Shown: one piece after another, positions 7,625 to 16,275 of the stretch
Position numbering within the stretch: position 1 is the first letter of the stretch
How the letters are laid out: each line of letters opens with the position of its first letter
Assembly (NCBI GenBank): GCA_947642555.1
Contig: CANRSX010000001.1
Span: forward strand, 124,001-188,000
Direction of reading: 5' to 3'
Length of the DNA: 64,000 bases
From: an uncultured Roseburia sp.
GTDB lineage: Bacteria; Bacillota; Clostridia; Lachnospirales; Lachnospiraceae
Notes under the pieces: model-generated
The model's database searches: none
What the model was told of the DNA's origin: nothing
What the model saw: the letters and a program-made list of their open reading frames with translations, nothing else
Position numbers and translations under genes: made by a program

Positions 7625-10600
7625 TTATGCGTTGGCCATCTGATAGCCTTTTCTCCGTCTGTATTTGTCTGTTTGTTCCACCAGTGTTTTACTGTCAAGC
7701 AATACCGTTGTGTGGATAGTCTGCCATTCCTCACCGGCATCCATTTCTCCAATGATAGCCCTCAGATTCATGGAGATAATTTCCCCAATTCGGGCCGCCA
7801 CCTTATCCATCCATCCGGTATTGTTTTCCAGTGGCACAACCGCCTCCTGCCCGGCTTCTCCTACCATTGCAATAGTGGCCTGGTCTACAATGCCGCCCTT
7901 TGCAAGTCTTGGTATTGATACATTACCTATTGTGGAGATATTGAAGCCAAATGTTTTCCCGCCTATCTCCGGCACCCAATCCGGCACATCAAAGCTCAGG
8001 TTATTCAGCGCCCGGATCATTCCGTTTATGCCGTTGATCACACCGTTGGCCATCTTCTCAACTCCTCCAATTATGGAATTTATCACCCCTTTTATAGAGC
8101 TCCAAATCCCATTGAAGATATTTACCACGGTTGTTTTCATGCTCTCCCACATATTGCTCCACGTTGTTTTGATACTGCTCAGGGCCGTGCTTATGCCGCT
8201 CTGAATCGTTCCCATTATCGTGGTGATCGTGCTCTTAATGGCATTGAAAATGGTGTTTACGGTTGTTTTTATGCTTTCCAGTATTGTGCTAAACGTGGTC
8301 TTGATACTATTCAGCACGGTGCTGATCGTGGTGCTCACAGCATTTATAATTGTGGTGATCGTGCTCTTGATCGCATTGAATACGGTTGTAACGGTATTCT
8401 TAATGCTTTCCAGTATCGTGCTGAAAGTGGTCTTGATTATATTCAGCACAGTGCTGATCGTGGTGCTGATCGTGTTTATGGTTGTGGTTATGAAGGTCTT
8501 GATTGCATTGAAGATCGTTGTTACCGTGTTCTTTATGCTCTCAAAAATCGTGCTGAAGGTTGTTTTTATCGCATTCAGTACAGTGCTTATGATCGTGCTT
8601 ATCGCATTGATCGTGGTGCTTATTATGCTTTTTATTGCATTCCACACTGTATTTATGAGAGTTTTGATCGCCTCCCAAATGGTCTGAAAAATCGTCTTGA
8701 TTGTATTCAGCACCGCACTGATAACTGAAGAGATAACTCCCAGGGCCGTTGAAATAATGGCCTTGATCGCACTCCACACAGCGCTCACTATATTCTTTAT
8801 GGCATCCCATATTGCAGAGAAAAAGGTTTTAATCCCTTCCCATGCCCTCTGCCAGTCACCGGTAAACACTCCGGCTATAAAATCGATCAGGCCGCCCAAT
8901 GCGTCAAAAATATTCCCGATCACGTCAGCAACCACTCCGGCCACCTTCAGAAATATGCTGCCCACTGTATTCAGGGCCGCCGCTATGTACGGGGCCACCG
9001 TGGCAATAAACCACTCTATAAATGGCTGAAGCGTCTGCTCCCAAATATCTTTTATTGCATCCGCTATCTTTCCGATCAGTTCCAGGCCCTTATTGATTGC
9101 GGGCTGTATATGTTCATCAATCAGCGGCTTCACCTTCGCCTGAAGGCCTTCCAGTACCGGGAGTATATATGAGTTATAGGCATCCAGTAGTTTCCCGGTT
9201 ATGCTGCTGAGCCCTGCTGCCAGTGAGCTGAACATGGGAGCCAAATGCTGATCATACACCTCATTAGCCTTGCTGAAGGTGTCATCCACCACTTGCTTGA
9301 TATTCCCTAAAAATCCGCTCAGCACTCCCAACGTACCATCCAGGGCTGTTTTAAATTTATCCTGGTTATCTATGAAGGGCCTTGTGATAATATCCGTTAT
9401 ATCCCGGTACAGCTTCGCACCGATCTCTGAGGCACCCATGGCCGCATTGGCAAAAATGCCTATAATGTTGGCCGTTACCTGCTGCCCGTTTTCTCCTCCA
9501 AATACAGAGAAGATATTGGCCGCCGCCTGGGCAAAATCCCCCTGAATCTTCACGATCTCTGAGCTTATGTCAAACATGCTCACTATATGCTGCTTGATCC
9601 GCTCTTTGTTCTGATCCAGGTACTTATTCAGGCCGCCCACTAGGTTTGTGGCTATTGTGATCCCTATGCTTGCCGCTGCTCCTGCCTGCTGCCCTAAAGA
9701 GTAGGCCCATGTATTCAGGAAGTTATTGGCTGCCTGCAATACGGCGGGATCTGTCCAAATCTCTTTCAGGCTCTTCTTAATGCCCTCAATAGCCTGCTTC
9801 AGAGGTTCCAGGGTTACATCCCCCAGGCCTGCCTTAAATCCCTTCTTGAAAAGCTCAGCAAGCTCCTTCATCCGGTTCCAAATCTTTTCCAGTACCGGGT
9901 TAAGCGTTGCATCCGCTTCGTCTGCTGCATCCACTATGCTCTCAGAGAGAGCTCCTCCTGAAGCGCCGCCACCGCCTCCTCCGGATCCGCCGCTCCCACT
10001 ATCCTCTGCCGCCTTCGTCAGGCTATGGATTTCATCAAAGGAAGCCAGGCCATGAAAAGCCTCCTCTGCTTTCTTTGCTGATTTCCCGGCCTTATCCGTG
10101 GCCCCTGAGAGGCTTCCGGCTGAATCCGTTGCAGAATCCAGGGCCCCTCCCATTTCATTTACTGAGGTTGTGGTTTTGGTGTTCTTTCCGGTGATCTTTG
10201 AAATGAAATTGCTGAAGGCATCGGTTACGGTCAAGATCTTTGCAAGTAGCTGATTGAGCATCCGGATCACCGGTGTTAATACGGCAATAAGCCCCTGCCC
10301 AATGGCCGCCTTTAAAGCATTAAATCTCTCAGTAAGCACCCGCACCTGGTTAGCCCACCCATCTGAAGTGCGGGCAAAATCGCCTTGTGCGTCTGCCGTC
10401 ACTGATAACAGATAGTTATACCTGAGGATCGCCTGCTCCTGCTGCGACATTGCACTATAAGCCTTTGTTATTCCCTGGCTGAGTGCGTATGCCTCCATAT
10501 TGGCCACGGACATATTGATCCCCAACTGCTTCAGCGGCTCGGTTTCTCCTGATATACCGGCCCGGATCTTCTCAAATGCCACATCCGTTTCCAGGTTATA

Positions 10601-11071
10601 AAAAGAGGCCATATCTGCTGCAAGCCCCGTCATTTCCATAGACATTTCAGCCGCCTGGTTTGTGGCTATTCCCATGGATTTCAGCATCGCCCCTAATGTA
10701 GAGGTGTATTTCTTGGCGCTTGTTTCTGATAGGCCAAACTGTTCGAGTGCATCCCTGGCAAAATGGTTTATTGTTTCAGACATGGCCCCAAACGTGACAT
10801 CTACCACGTTCTGCACCTCTGCAAGGGCAGAGCCCAACTCAATGCAGCTCTTTCCAAAACTGATCAGCGCCGTTACAGAAAAAGCAACGGCCACCGCCTT
10901 CCCAATCTTGCCAAATGCACTCTTTATTTTTTCTGTTTGTCTTTCAACTGCACTGGTTGCTTTTTTGGTCTGCTGCTGTACTTTTTGCAGCTCCTCATAG
11001 TAGGCCCGTGTTTGGGCCTCAATGATTACTTGCAGCCGTTCCAGCGTCATTCCTTCCACTGTTCTCTTCAC
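7625..11071 (-). CDS. Tail tape measure protein
   Basis: A 1148-residue protein, the largest phage gene, which sets tail length. It shows the typical order: N-terminal coiled region (1-60), conserved domain with LAEVQNVVDVTFG and VAFEKIRAGISGETEPLKQLGI (80-200), glycine/serine-rich hinge near 365, amphipathic helices, and a C-terminal domain containing GEAGQEAVVPLENN. Residues about 790-960 are built from 11-residue units (TTISTVLNAIK-like) arranged in near-identical 44-residue super-repeats. Hydrophobic stretches (AVAVAFSVTALISFG) are usual for tape measures. The start is GTG at 11071 with AAGGAG just upstream. It overlaps the upstream chaperone gene by 53 nt. Confidence 0.93.
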   Translation of the reverse strand: MKRTVEGMTLERLQVIIEAQTRAYYEELQKVQQQTKKATSAVERQTEKIKSAFGKIGKAVAVAFSVTALISFGKSCIELGSALAEVQNVVDVTFGAMSETINHFARDALEQFGLSETSAKKYTSTLGAMLKSMGIATNQAAEMSMEMTGLAADMASFYNLETDVAFEKIRAGISGETEPLKQLGINMSVANMEAYALSQGITKAYSAMSQQEQAILRYNYLLSVTADAQGDFARTSDGWANQVRVLTERFNALKAAIGQGLIAVLTPVIRMLNQLLAKILTVTDAFSNFISKITGKNTKTTTSVNEMGGALDSATDSAGSLSGATDKAGKSAKKAEEAFHGLASFDEIHSLTKAAEDSGSGGSGGGGGGASGGALSESIVDAADEADATLNPVLEKIWNRMKELAELFKKGFKAGLGDVTLEPLKQAIEGIKKSLKEIWTDPAVLQAANNFLNTWAYSLGQQAGAAASIGITIATNLVGGLNKYLDQNKERIKQHIVSMFDISSEIVKIQGDFAQAAANIFSVFGGENGQQVTANIIGIFANAAMGASEIGAKLYRDITDIITRPFIDNQDKFKTALDGTLGVLSGFLGNIKQVVDDTFSKANEVYDQHLAPMFSSLAAGLSSITGKLLDAYNSYILPVLEGLQAKVKPLIDEHIQPAINKGLELIGKIADAIKDIWEQTLQPFIEWFIATVAPYIAAALNTVGSIFLKVAGVVADVIGNIFDALGGLIDFIAGVFTGDWQRAWEGIKTFFSAIWDAIKNIVSAVWSAIKAIISTALGVISSVISAVLNTIKTIFQTIWEAIKTLINTVWNAIKSIISTTINAISTIISTVLNAIKTTFSTIFESIKNTVTTIFNAIKTFITTTINTISTTISTVLNIIKTTFSTILESIKNTVTTVFNAIKSTITTIINAVSTTISTVLNSIKTTFSTILESIKTTVNTIFNAIKSTITTIMGTIQSGISTALSSIKTTWSNMWESMKTTVVNIFNGIWSSIKGVINSIIGGVEKMANGVINGINGMIRALNNLSFDVPDWVPEIGGKTFGFNISTIGNVSIPRLAKGGIVDQATIAMVGEAGQEAVVPLENNTGWMDKVAARIGEIISMNLRAIIGEMDAGEEWQTIHTTVLLDSKTLVEQTDKYRRRKGYQMANA

Positions 11072-11483
11072 CTCGCTCCTTGGCCAATCGTTCCCTCATG
11101 GCCATGTTGTGCCTGAAGATAAAGTCATCCATTCTTGCCTTGTGTAACTCCATTTCCGGGCTCAGTTTGCGCTTATCCCCTGCATCTTCCTGCTCGGTGA
11201 AATTTGTCTTTTCCTCCTCATTCCCAAATAATTCCGGGTAATATTCTTTCGGGAGCCGGATCTCCACTTTATTATCCATAAGCCTGCCAACCACATTCCC
11301 GATCTGAAGGGCCTGGTTGAAGAGGAGCATGATCTGATCCTTCAGCTCTGCCTCCCGCTTTTTCTGTTCGTGCTCTTTCTTCCTGGCATAGCTTTCCAGG
11401 AGATCGCTCACCTCTCCCAGGCTCAGCTCCCAAAAATATTCAGGGCCATACCCGGCATCCAAAAATGCAGGGTACAGCCCCAT
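11019..11483 (-). CDS. Tail assembly chaperone, second (T-like) reading frame
   Basis: A 154-residue charged protein directly before the tape measure, the place of the lambda gpGT T domain. MGLYPAFLDAGYGPEYFWEL is the conserved opening of this domain in Clostridia phages. Its frame continues upstream of the ATG with coding-like residues (HVKEPETVSEAI) past the stop of the previous gene. A G-T fusion by -1 frameshifting near 11,515-11,525 is therefore plausible, although no canonical X-XXY-YYZ heptamer is seen. Independent initiation at 11483 (GAGG six bases upstream) is the alternative. Confidence 0.7.
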   Translation of the reverse strand: MGLYPAFLDAGYGPEYFWELSLGEVSDLLESYARKKEHEQKKREAELKDQIMLLFNQALQIGNVVGRLMDNKVEIRLPKEYYPELFGNEEEKTNFTEQEDAGDKRKLSPEMELHKARMDDFIFRHNMAMRERLAKERGEENSGRNDAGTAASNH

Positions 11484-11512
11484 TATTGCCTCTGATACTG
11501 TTTCAGGCTCTT

Positions 11513-12016
11513 TTACATGGTTTCCTGAGCTTCCTGAAGGGCCTCTCCCATCTGATTGCTCAGATTTACTGAGAAAAAACCGCTCACTGTGAAGATCTCC
11601 ATGTATACTGTCATGTAAAACGATAACTGAGAGCCACCCTCCTCAATGTATCTGTTGAATATATCCATCACCCCGTTTTTGGTGATCCCGTGGTTCCAGT
11701 CCTTCATAGCCGCATGGGCCACATCCAACATTACAGAGAGGGCAGGCATACCGCCCTGGCCGGATCCCATGATATTCATTAAATTGGTTTTATACTTGCT
11801 TTCAAGCTCCACAATGGCAGAGGTTTTCAGCTTCAGCTTGTAGCTCTGCCCGCCTACCTCCCACAGTGCAAATGGCTTTCTTTTGGGCATTTCAACCACT
11901 TTATTCTCCTCTGCCTCTCCTGCTGCCTCATTCCGCTCCATGGTTTCCTCTCCCTGGTTTGCCGCCTCTACTGCTGCCGCCATTGCATTATCATTCTTAT
12001 TCCCAAATAAATTCAT
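11513..12016 (-). CDS. Tail assembly chaperone, first (G-like) protein
   Basis: A 167-residue protein between the tail tube and the T-like chaperone. The N-terminus is Ala/Glu-rich and disordered (1-45). It is followed by a domain with FALWEVGGQSYKLKLKTSAIVELE and IMGSGQGGMPALSVMLDVAHAAM, typical of phage tail assembly chaperones (DUF6096-like) that coat the tape measure during tail assembly. The start at 12016 has a perfect AGGAGG eight bases upstream. It ends in QETM followed by TAA, with the T-like frame open across the stop. Confidence 0.75.
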   Translation of the reverse strand: MNLFGNKNDNAMAAAVEAANQGEETMERNEAAGEAEENKVVEMPKRKPFALWEVGGQSYKLKLKTSAIVELESKYKTNLMNIMGSGQGGMPALSVMLDVAHAAMKDWNHGITKNGVMDIFNRYIEEGGSQLSFYMTVYMEIFTVSGFFSVNLSNQMGEALQEAQETM

Positions 12017-12040
12017 TTTTCAATCCTCCTATGCTCTTTT

Positions 12041-12454
12041 TTATGCCGGATCCGTTGTTACAATCTCACTCTGAAGGGCCATATTGAGATCCCACTCCAT
12101 TACACCATTTACACCGCCGCCCGATCTCTTCACAGATACCTGGGCATCATACTCATACCGGGTGCCATCGGGCAGCTCTTCACAGAATGAAAGTACCTCC
12201 TTTGTGGCTCCCGCCTTCCTCATTACTCTGTATGGGGAATTTTCTGAGGTATTCTCATACTTGAATTTATAAGTAAGATCACCGGCATCCCCTATACCAA
12301 ATTCATACTGCTTCACCTTATCGGCCAGTCCGGTATTTTCCACTTTTTCAGGATCATCACCTAACTCAGGGATCTCCTTCAGGCCGGTAAGGTTTGTATA
12401 ATCCTCAGTGGAGCCCTTCTTTTTATATCCCAGTGTTGCACCATTCGCTAACAT
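12041..12454 (-). CDS. Major tail (tube) protein
   Basis: A 137-residue protein with the short beta-rich pattern of siphophage tail tube proteins: LGYKKKGSTEDYTNLTGLKEIPELG at the start, a middle part with Y-rich strands, and a C-terminal SVKRSGGGVNGVMEWDLNM. It sits between the head-tail completion genes and the tail chaperones, the usual place. The ATG at 12454 follows AAGGAGG. Family by position and length (about 130-150 residues is normal for this short type). Confidence 0.78.
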   Translation of the reverse strand: MLANGATLGYKKKGSTEDYTNLTGLKEIPELGDDPEKVENTGLADKVKQYEFGIGDAGDLTYKFKYENTSENSPYRVMRKAGATKEVLSFCEELPDGTRYEYDAQVSVKRSGGGVNGVMEWDLNMALQSEIVTTDPA

Positions 12455-12475
12455 AGTTCTTTTGCCTCCTTGTTT

Positions 12476-12835
12476 TTAATAATTGTTGTATACTCTTTCG
12501 GTATCTACATCAATAATGCCCTCATACCGCATAACCTTGTGCTTCAGGCCGGACGGATCAGGAACATCACCACATGCAATGCGTTTCAATCCCAGGGCAG
12601 ATATGGCAGCATCCACCTTCAGAGCCGCCTCTGAGGTGCTTGCATTGTTCCAAATATCCACCTTATACAGCAAATGGGCCTTGCTTTCCCTATTATCCAC
12701 CCATTCCACCACAGAATTATCCTCCTCAGTGTACTGGATGGCAGGAAGCTGAGCCCAATCCTTTGGGTATGTATCGCTCACATTCGCTGTAATATCCTTG
12801 ATCGCCTCATATACCTGATCTTTCACATTGATCAT
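12476..12835 (-). CDS. Tail terminator-like protein
   Basis: A 119-residue protein directly before the tail tube gene. The order gp6-like connector, head closure, HK97 gp10-like, terminator, tube is conserved in siphophages, and the size fits. The pattern LPAIQYTEEDNSVVEWVDN then LLYKVDIWNNASTSEAA is seen in tail terminator/completion proteins of Firmicutes phages. It overlaps the upstream gene by 4 nt (ATGA type), which supports coupled translation. The assignment rests mostly on synteny. Confidence 0.65.
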   Translation of the reverse strand: MINVKDQVYEAIKDITANVSDTYPKDWAQLPAIQYTEEDNSVVEWVDNRESKAHLLYKVDIWNNASTSEAALKVDAAISALGLKRIACGDVPDPSGLKHKVMRYEGIIDVDTERVYNNY

Positions 12836-13338
12836 TGATTTCCACCAACCTCTCTCATAGCTGCCTGCAAATCGTTTCCTATTGCCTTTATAACGTGTTT
12901 TTCCATGGATTTCAGCGCCGGGTACATGAACGGCTGAGCCGGTTGCCCTTCCGTGGAATGAAAACCGCCCTCTTCATCCTGCCACACCCACCCATCCTGC
13001 CGGTATGCCACCGGAACATTAGGAGAGATCCCCGTGTGGTTTGCTTCGCCCACCGGCCCGGTGCCAAATTCTACATAGGGAGCATATGCTTTATTGGTGT
13101 AAACACAGCCGATAGTTGCATCCGCATCCTGCTCCACCTTTGTATATATGCTGTTTCTGAGCTCTCCTGAAGATACACCAGGGATCGGATCACCTTTAGG
13201 GTAGTATACCGGGCACAGCTTCACCGCCACACCCCTCACCACTTCAGCCTGCCGCTTCACAGATTTATATACAATGGGCTCCATGCTCCCCAACTGATTA
13301 AATTTTCTCATTAAGCTCTGCACACCGTTTACTGCCAT
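12832..13338 (-). CDS. HK97 gp10-like head-tail joining / tail component
   Basis: A 168-residue protein with the HK97-gp10 pattern: a conserved GELRNSIYTKVE followed by YAPYVEFGTGP, then an acidic/aromatic loop (WVWQDEEGGFH) and QPFMYPAL near the C-terminus. These proteins help finish or attach the tail in siphophages. The ATG at 13338 overlaps the stop of the preceding gene by one base and its own stop overlaps the next gene by 4 nt. Strong family match by motif. Confidence 0.85.
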   Translation of the reverse strand: MAVNGVQSLMRKFNQLGSMEPIVYKSVKRQAEVVRGVAVKLCPVYYPKGDPIPGVSSGELRNSIYTKVEQDADATIGCVYTNKAYAPYVEFGTGPVGEANHTGISPNVPVAYRQDGWVWQDEEGGFHSTEGQPAQPFMYPALKSMEKHVIKAIGNDLQAAMREVGGNQ

Positions 13339-13643
13339 TATATTATCCTCTCCAACTCCATCACCTTCGGGCTGTACTCCGGTTTTATGGAAATGATTTT
13401 ATAATCCGGCACGGCTTCCGGCCCCACGAACACACAGATGCCATCGCCTTCCTGCATGGCCTCACTTCCCCCATATTCCATATTTTTGATATAGGAGAGC
13501 CTCTCTCCATACATTTCAGCCTGCACTTTGCCGCCCGCAGGCCATATGGTTGCCTTGATCTCCACCGCTTCCTCATATTCCACAATGGAGCCGCCCTCAC
13601 GATCCTTCCCCGTTCTCCTCCTTCTCAGGTGGTAACTCTTCAT
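13338..13643 (-). CDS. Head closure (stopper) protein
   Basis: About 101 residues when started at the ATG at 13643, which has GAGAAGGAG four bases upstream; an ATG at 13664 also exists. The pattern EAVEIKATIWPAGGKVQAEMYGERL and YKIISIKPEYSPKVMELE is typical of short beta-barrel head closure proteins that plug the connector. It overlaps the gp6-like connector gene upstream by 47 nt and touches the gp10-like gene downstream. Function inferred from fold-like pattern and synteny. Confidence 0.7.
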   Translation of the reverse strand: MKSYHLRRRRTGKDREGGSIVEYEEAVEIKATIWPAGGKVQAEMYGERLSYIKNMEYGGSEAMQEGDGICVFVGPEAVPDYKIISIKPEYSPKVMELERII

Positions 13644-13953
13644 CAGGCTCCTTCTCATACGCATGGCCGCCGATCCTCCCTAATCTGTACCGTTTGATCA
13701 CGGTTTCAATATCTCTTGGAATCTCCGCAAATGCTGAAGAGATCCCGCCTTCACTCCGGCTTGTTTCTCCCTGCATTCCCAGGCGATTGTAAGCCACCGT
13801 TGCCCACTCTCTCACCGCAGGCTTCAGTGGATAGATCATTTTGCTCCGGTTTGCCAGGGAGAGCACCTTTTCCTCTGCCATTGACAGCAAAAGGGAGAGG
13901 AGCTCTTCATCCCCCTCTCCCGTTATCTTTTTGAGCATTTCCAAATCTGTCAC
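13597..13953 (-). CDS. Head-tail connector, gp6-like adaptor
   Basis: A 118-residue helical protein in the position of the portal-adjacent adaptor (SPP1 gp15 / HK97 gp6 type). Helices are visible at residues 2-35 (LSLLLSMAEEKVL), 47-60 and 80-90. The C-terminal tail is acidic and probably disordered. It starts at GTG 13953 with GGGAGG about 7 nt upstream. It is preceded by 15 nt from a Rho-N/SAP-like head gene and overlaps the head closure gene. Confidence 0.7.
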   Translation of the reverse strand: MTDLEMLKKITGEGDEELLSLLLSMAEEKVLSLANRSKMIYPLKPAVREWATVAYNRLGMQGETSRSEGGISSAFAEIPRDIETVIKRYRLGRIGGHAYEKEPDEELPPEKEENGEGS

Positions 13954-13968
13954 AGTACCGCCTCCCGC

Positions 13969-14454
13969 TTAATGGTTCATAATCATGGCCACAAGAGTAT
14001 CTTTATTCATGTTTGCATACCCCTGGATCCCCATTCCTTTGGCAATCTCCCTCAGCTCAGCCACCTTTTTCCCATTCAGCTCTGCAAGCCGTTCATCCCC
14101 TGCACCATTCAGAGGATCCTCTCCTCCCTGGCCGGTTTTCTCTTCTCCTGCTCCCGCCTGCTTCTCCTCTCCGGTTCCTGCTTTTTCTCCGTCACCGGTT
14201 CCTGCTGCCTGCTTCTCTTCTTTGCCCTCCGTGGCCTTCTCAGCGGCCTCAGGAGCGGCTTTTTCGGGTTCTTTGGTATTTCCCCCCGCCTCACTCTTTT
14301 TGAGGCCTTCCTGAGGCTTATTTGCCGCTTTCCCTTCAAGCTCCTCCCTGGTTGCCGCCACCAAATAGCGATCCGCATCCTTCCGACACGCTTTTACCGC
14401 ATCTGCATTGTGGCACTCCTGAATATTTCCGGTTTTCTTGTTTAAGATGAACAT
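13969..14454 (-). CDS. Head-region protein with C-terminal Rho-N/SAP-like DNA-binding motif
   Basis: A 161-residue protein after the major capsid gene. Residues 1-40 form a small domain (MFILNKKTGNIQECHNADAV) seen in phage head accessory proteins. Residues 45-115 are a low-complexity E/A/G/K linker, mostly GEEKQAG-like. Residues 120-160 (LAELNGKKVAELREIAKGMG, ending DTLVAMIMNH) look like a Rho N-terminal/SAP/HeH helix-extension-helix module. Such proteins may decorate the capsid or bind packaged DNA; the precise role is unknown. Confidence 0.65.
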   Translation of the reverse strand: MFILNKKTGNIQECHNADAVKACRKDADRYLVAATREELEGKAANKPQEGLKKSEAGGNTKEPEKAAPEAAEKATEGKEEKQAAGTGDGEKAGTGEEKQAGAGEEKTGQGGEDPLNGAGDERLAELNGKKVAELREIAKGMGIQGYANMNKDTLVAMIMNH

Positions 14455-14470
14455 TGTTGGCCCTCCTTCC

Positions 14471-15322
14471 TTAGTTTTTATTTGCCGTCAATACAGAGAT
14501 ACACTTGGGCTGCAATACCTTGGCACCGTACACATGCAGGCCCTTCACAGCATCAGAGAATCTCTTCTCAGGCCGGAATGCCTCAGTTTTAATGATCTGC
14601 TCAGCATAGGAGCCTGCTGCATTGGTTCCGGCAATGATCTTGTACTTTGTTCCTTCAGTATTCGGCACATTGTTGGAGAGCCAAATCCTGAAGCCTGCTG
14701 CCACACCGATCTCCCCGCCCTCAATCAGGGCCTTATTGTAATCCGTGCCATTCCCCACGAATCTGCTATCTTTCAGCAAAAGTCCATGATACCATGCCGG
14801 AATAACTGCCCATCTCCCAATCGTGGGCACGTTCTTCTCTGTCAAATCCGTGGAAAGATCCACCAGGTAATCATAGGCATTATCTTTTGCCGGTACAATG
14901 GGCGCTGTATCGCTTCCCAGGTTCTCTCCATTGTTCTCAGCTCCCAAATACAAAAGGTTTGCCAGGAAGAGATCCGTTGTGTCATTCATGGCATATGCTG
15001 AGCGCTGCATGGCCCCATCCATGAGCTTAGGGTTTACCTGGGCAGCGTCCACATCATCAATGGAAAAGTTGAAATATTTTGCCTGATCAATGGTGAGTGT
15101 GTTCTGATCTCCGTTCAGCTCCTCCGGATCGTCAATGTCCTTCCCTTTCGTATAGTCTTTAATGGTGACATCCCCGATCTGATTGATCTTTACGGTATCA
15201 CCATAGTTTTTGATCTCCCCCTCATAATCCCGGTTTACCAGGGCGGCATATACATGTGCCTTGTCAAGGTGTGCCAAAAGCCTGGCGCTCCAAATTGTGG
15301 GGATAAAATTTGCTACTGACAT
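14471..15322 (-). CDS. Major capsid protein (P22-like coat family)
   Basis: A 283-residue protein following the scaffold gene. The opening MSVANFIPTIWSARLLAHLDKA, then GEIKNYGDTVKINQIGDVTIKDY and DQAKYFNFSIDDVDAAQ, is the standard N-terminus of the P22-coat/HK97-fold capsid proteins common in Clostridia siphophages. RWAVIPAWYHGLLLKDSRFVG and a C-terminal YGAKVLQPKCISVLTA also match the family. No cleavage domain is fused; the scaffold is separate. The ATG at 15322 follows AGGAGGAAAG. Confidence 0.92.
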   Translation of the reverse strand: MSVANFIPTIWSARLLAHLDKAHVYAALVNRDYEGEIKNYGDTVKINQIGDVTIKDYTKGKDIDDPEELNGDQNTLTIDQAKYFNFSIDDVDAAQVNPKLMDGAMQRSAYAMNDTTDLFLANLLYLGAENNGENLGSDTAPIVPAKDNAYDYLVDLSTDLTEKNVPTIGRWAVIPAWYHGLLLKDSRFVGNGTDYNKALIEGGEIGVAAGFRIWLSNNVPNTEGTKYKIIAGTNAAGSYAEQIIKTEAFRPEKRFSDAVKGLHVYGAKVLQPKCISVLTANKN

Positions 15323-15346
15323 TTTTTCTTTCCTCCTTTATTTGCT

Positions 15347-16123
15347 TTATTTTTCTGCCTGCATGGCCGCCTGCACCGCTTCCCAATTCTTATTTATCTC
15401 AGCAGGGCTCATTGCCCTAATCTGCTCCATGGTATATGCGGCATGATCTCCGGCCTTTTTCGGCGGCTTCCCGCCGCTCAGACGGTCATTCACCGCCTTT
15501 TCAACTGCCTCCTGAAATGCTTTTCCCACAGCCTCTATTGAGGCGCTGCATTCCTCGGCACTGGAATAATTCAGCACAGCGGCCAGGGAAACGGGGAGCC
15601 CCTTCTCTGCAAGCTGCTCCTTTGCCGTTGCTGTGAGCTCTCTTTTGGTGAGAGCCGCTTCTCTGTCGGCAATCTCCTTCTCTTTCTTCTCCCGCTCATA
15701 CTGTGCTTTCTGCTCAGCGTTCATTTTGGCCATCTTCTCTGCCTCAGTTACAGCTTCCTGCACTTTGGTATTGAGTTCAGCCTGCATTTTGCTCCGGTTT
15801 GTTTCCAGGGCCTTGCCTACTCTCCGATCAAATTCTGCCTGATTTTTCGGATCCTTTAAAAAATCATCAAAACTCATGGGAGAGCCTGCTGCCTGGCCGG
15901 TTCCTCCTTCAGCTCCCTGGCCTGCCGCCCCTTCTCCTCCTGCTGCCCCCGGCTCTGCTCCGGCTCCTCCGGCATTTCCTGAGGTTCCTCCACCTCCGGC
16001 CCCACCGGCACCGCCTCCTGCTCCACCGTCCGGCTCAGCAAAAAACTGTAAATTCATGGGCATAACACAATGCGCCCGGCCAAAAATCCTGCTTACTCCA
16101 TAATGATTGTTCATAAATTTCAT
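15347..16123 (-). CDS. Capsid scaffolding protein (DUF4355-like)
   Basis: A 258-residue protein immediately before the capsid gene. An MNLQFFAE motif (residues about 23-30) and a long Gly/Ala-rich stretch (about 33-75) lead into a K/E/Q-rich coiled coil (95-175), then a short C-terminal domain ending near AAYTMEQIRAMSPAEIN. This is the usual form of phage scaffolding proteins in Clostridia. The ATG at 16123 has AGGAGG 11 nt upstream; the internal ATG at 16063 (MPMNLQFFA) is an alternative. It is separated from the capsid gene by 24 nt. Confidence 0.85.
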   Translation of the reverse strand: MKFMNNHYGVSRIFGRAHCVMPMNLQFFAEPDGGAGGGAGGAGGGGTSGNAGGAGAEPGAAGGEGAAGQGAEGGTGQAAGSPMSFDDFLKDPKNQAEFDRRVGKALETNRSKMQAELNTKVQEAVTEAEKMAKMNAEQKAQYEREKKEKEIADREAALTKRELTATAKEQLAEKGLPVSLAAVLNYSSAEECSASIEAVGKAFQEAVEKAVNDRLSGGKPPKKAGDHAAYTMEQIRAMSPAEINKNWEAVQAAMQAEK

Positions 16124-16275
16124 ATTGTTCTTTTCCTCCTATATGCCCCTGCATTTCCTTTTCAGGCCCCACAGATTCATTATTTTGGTTTTCGCCTGCC
16201 TCTTATTTTCGGCCCTTGGCAGCGCCGGGCCTGCCTCTCACCCTCGGCATGGGAGATAAATGGATCACCGCCTTC

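Noticed and set aside
8220-8687. A long rightward frame rich in Val, Leu and Ile inside the tape measure gene
   Set aside because: It is the antisense shadow of the Thr/Ile/Asn repeats of the tape measure and has no start context.
16130-16275. A 15-codon frame beginning MPRVRGRPGAAKG in the gap before the Tad2-like gene
   Set aside because: No ribosome site upstream and too short to support.
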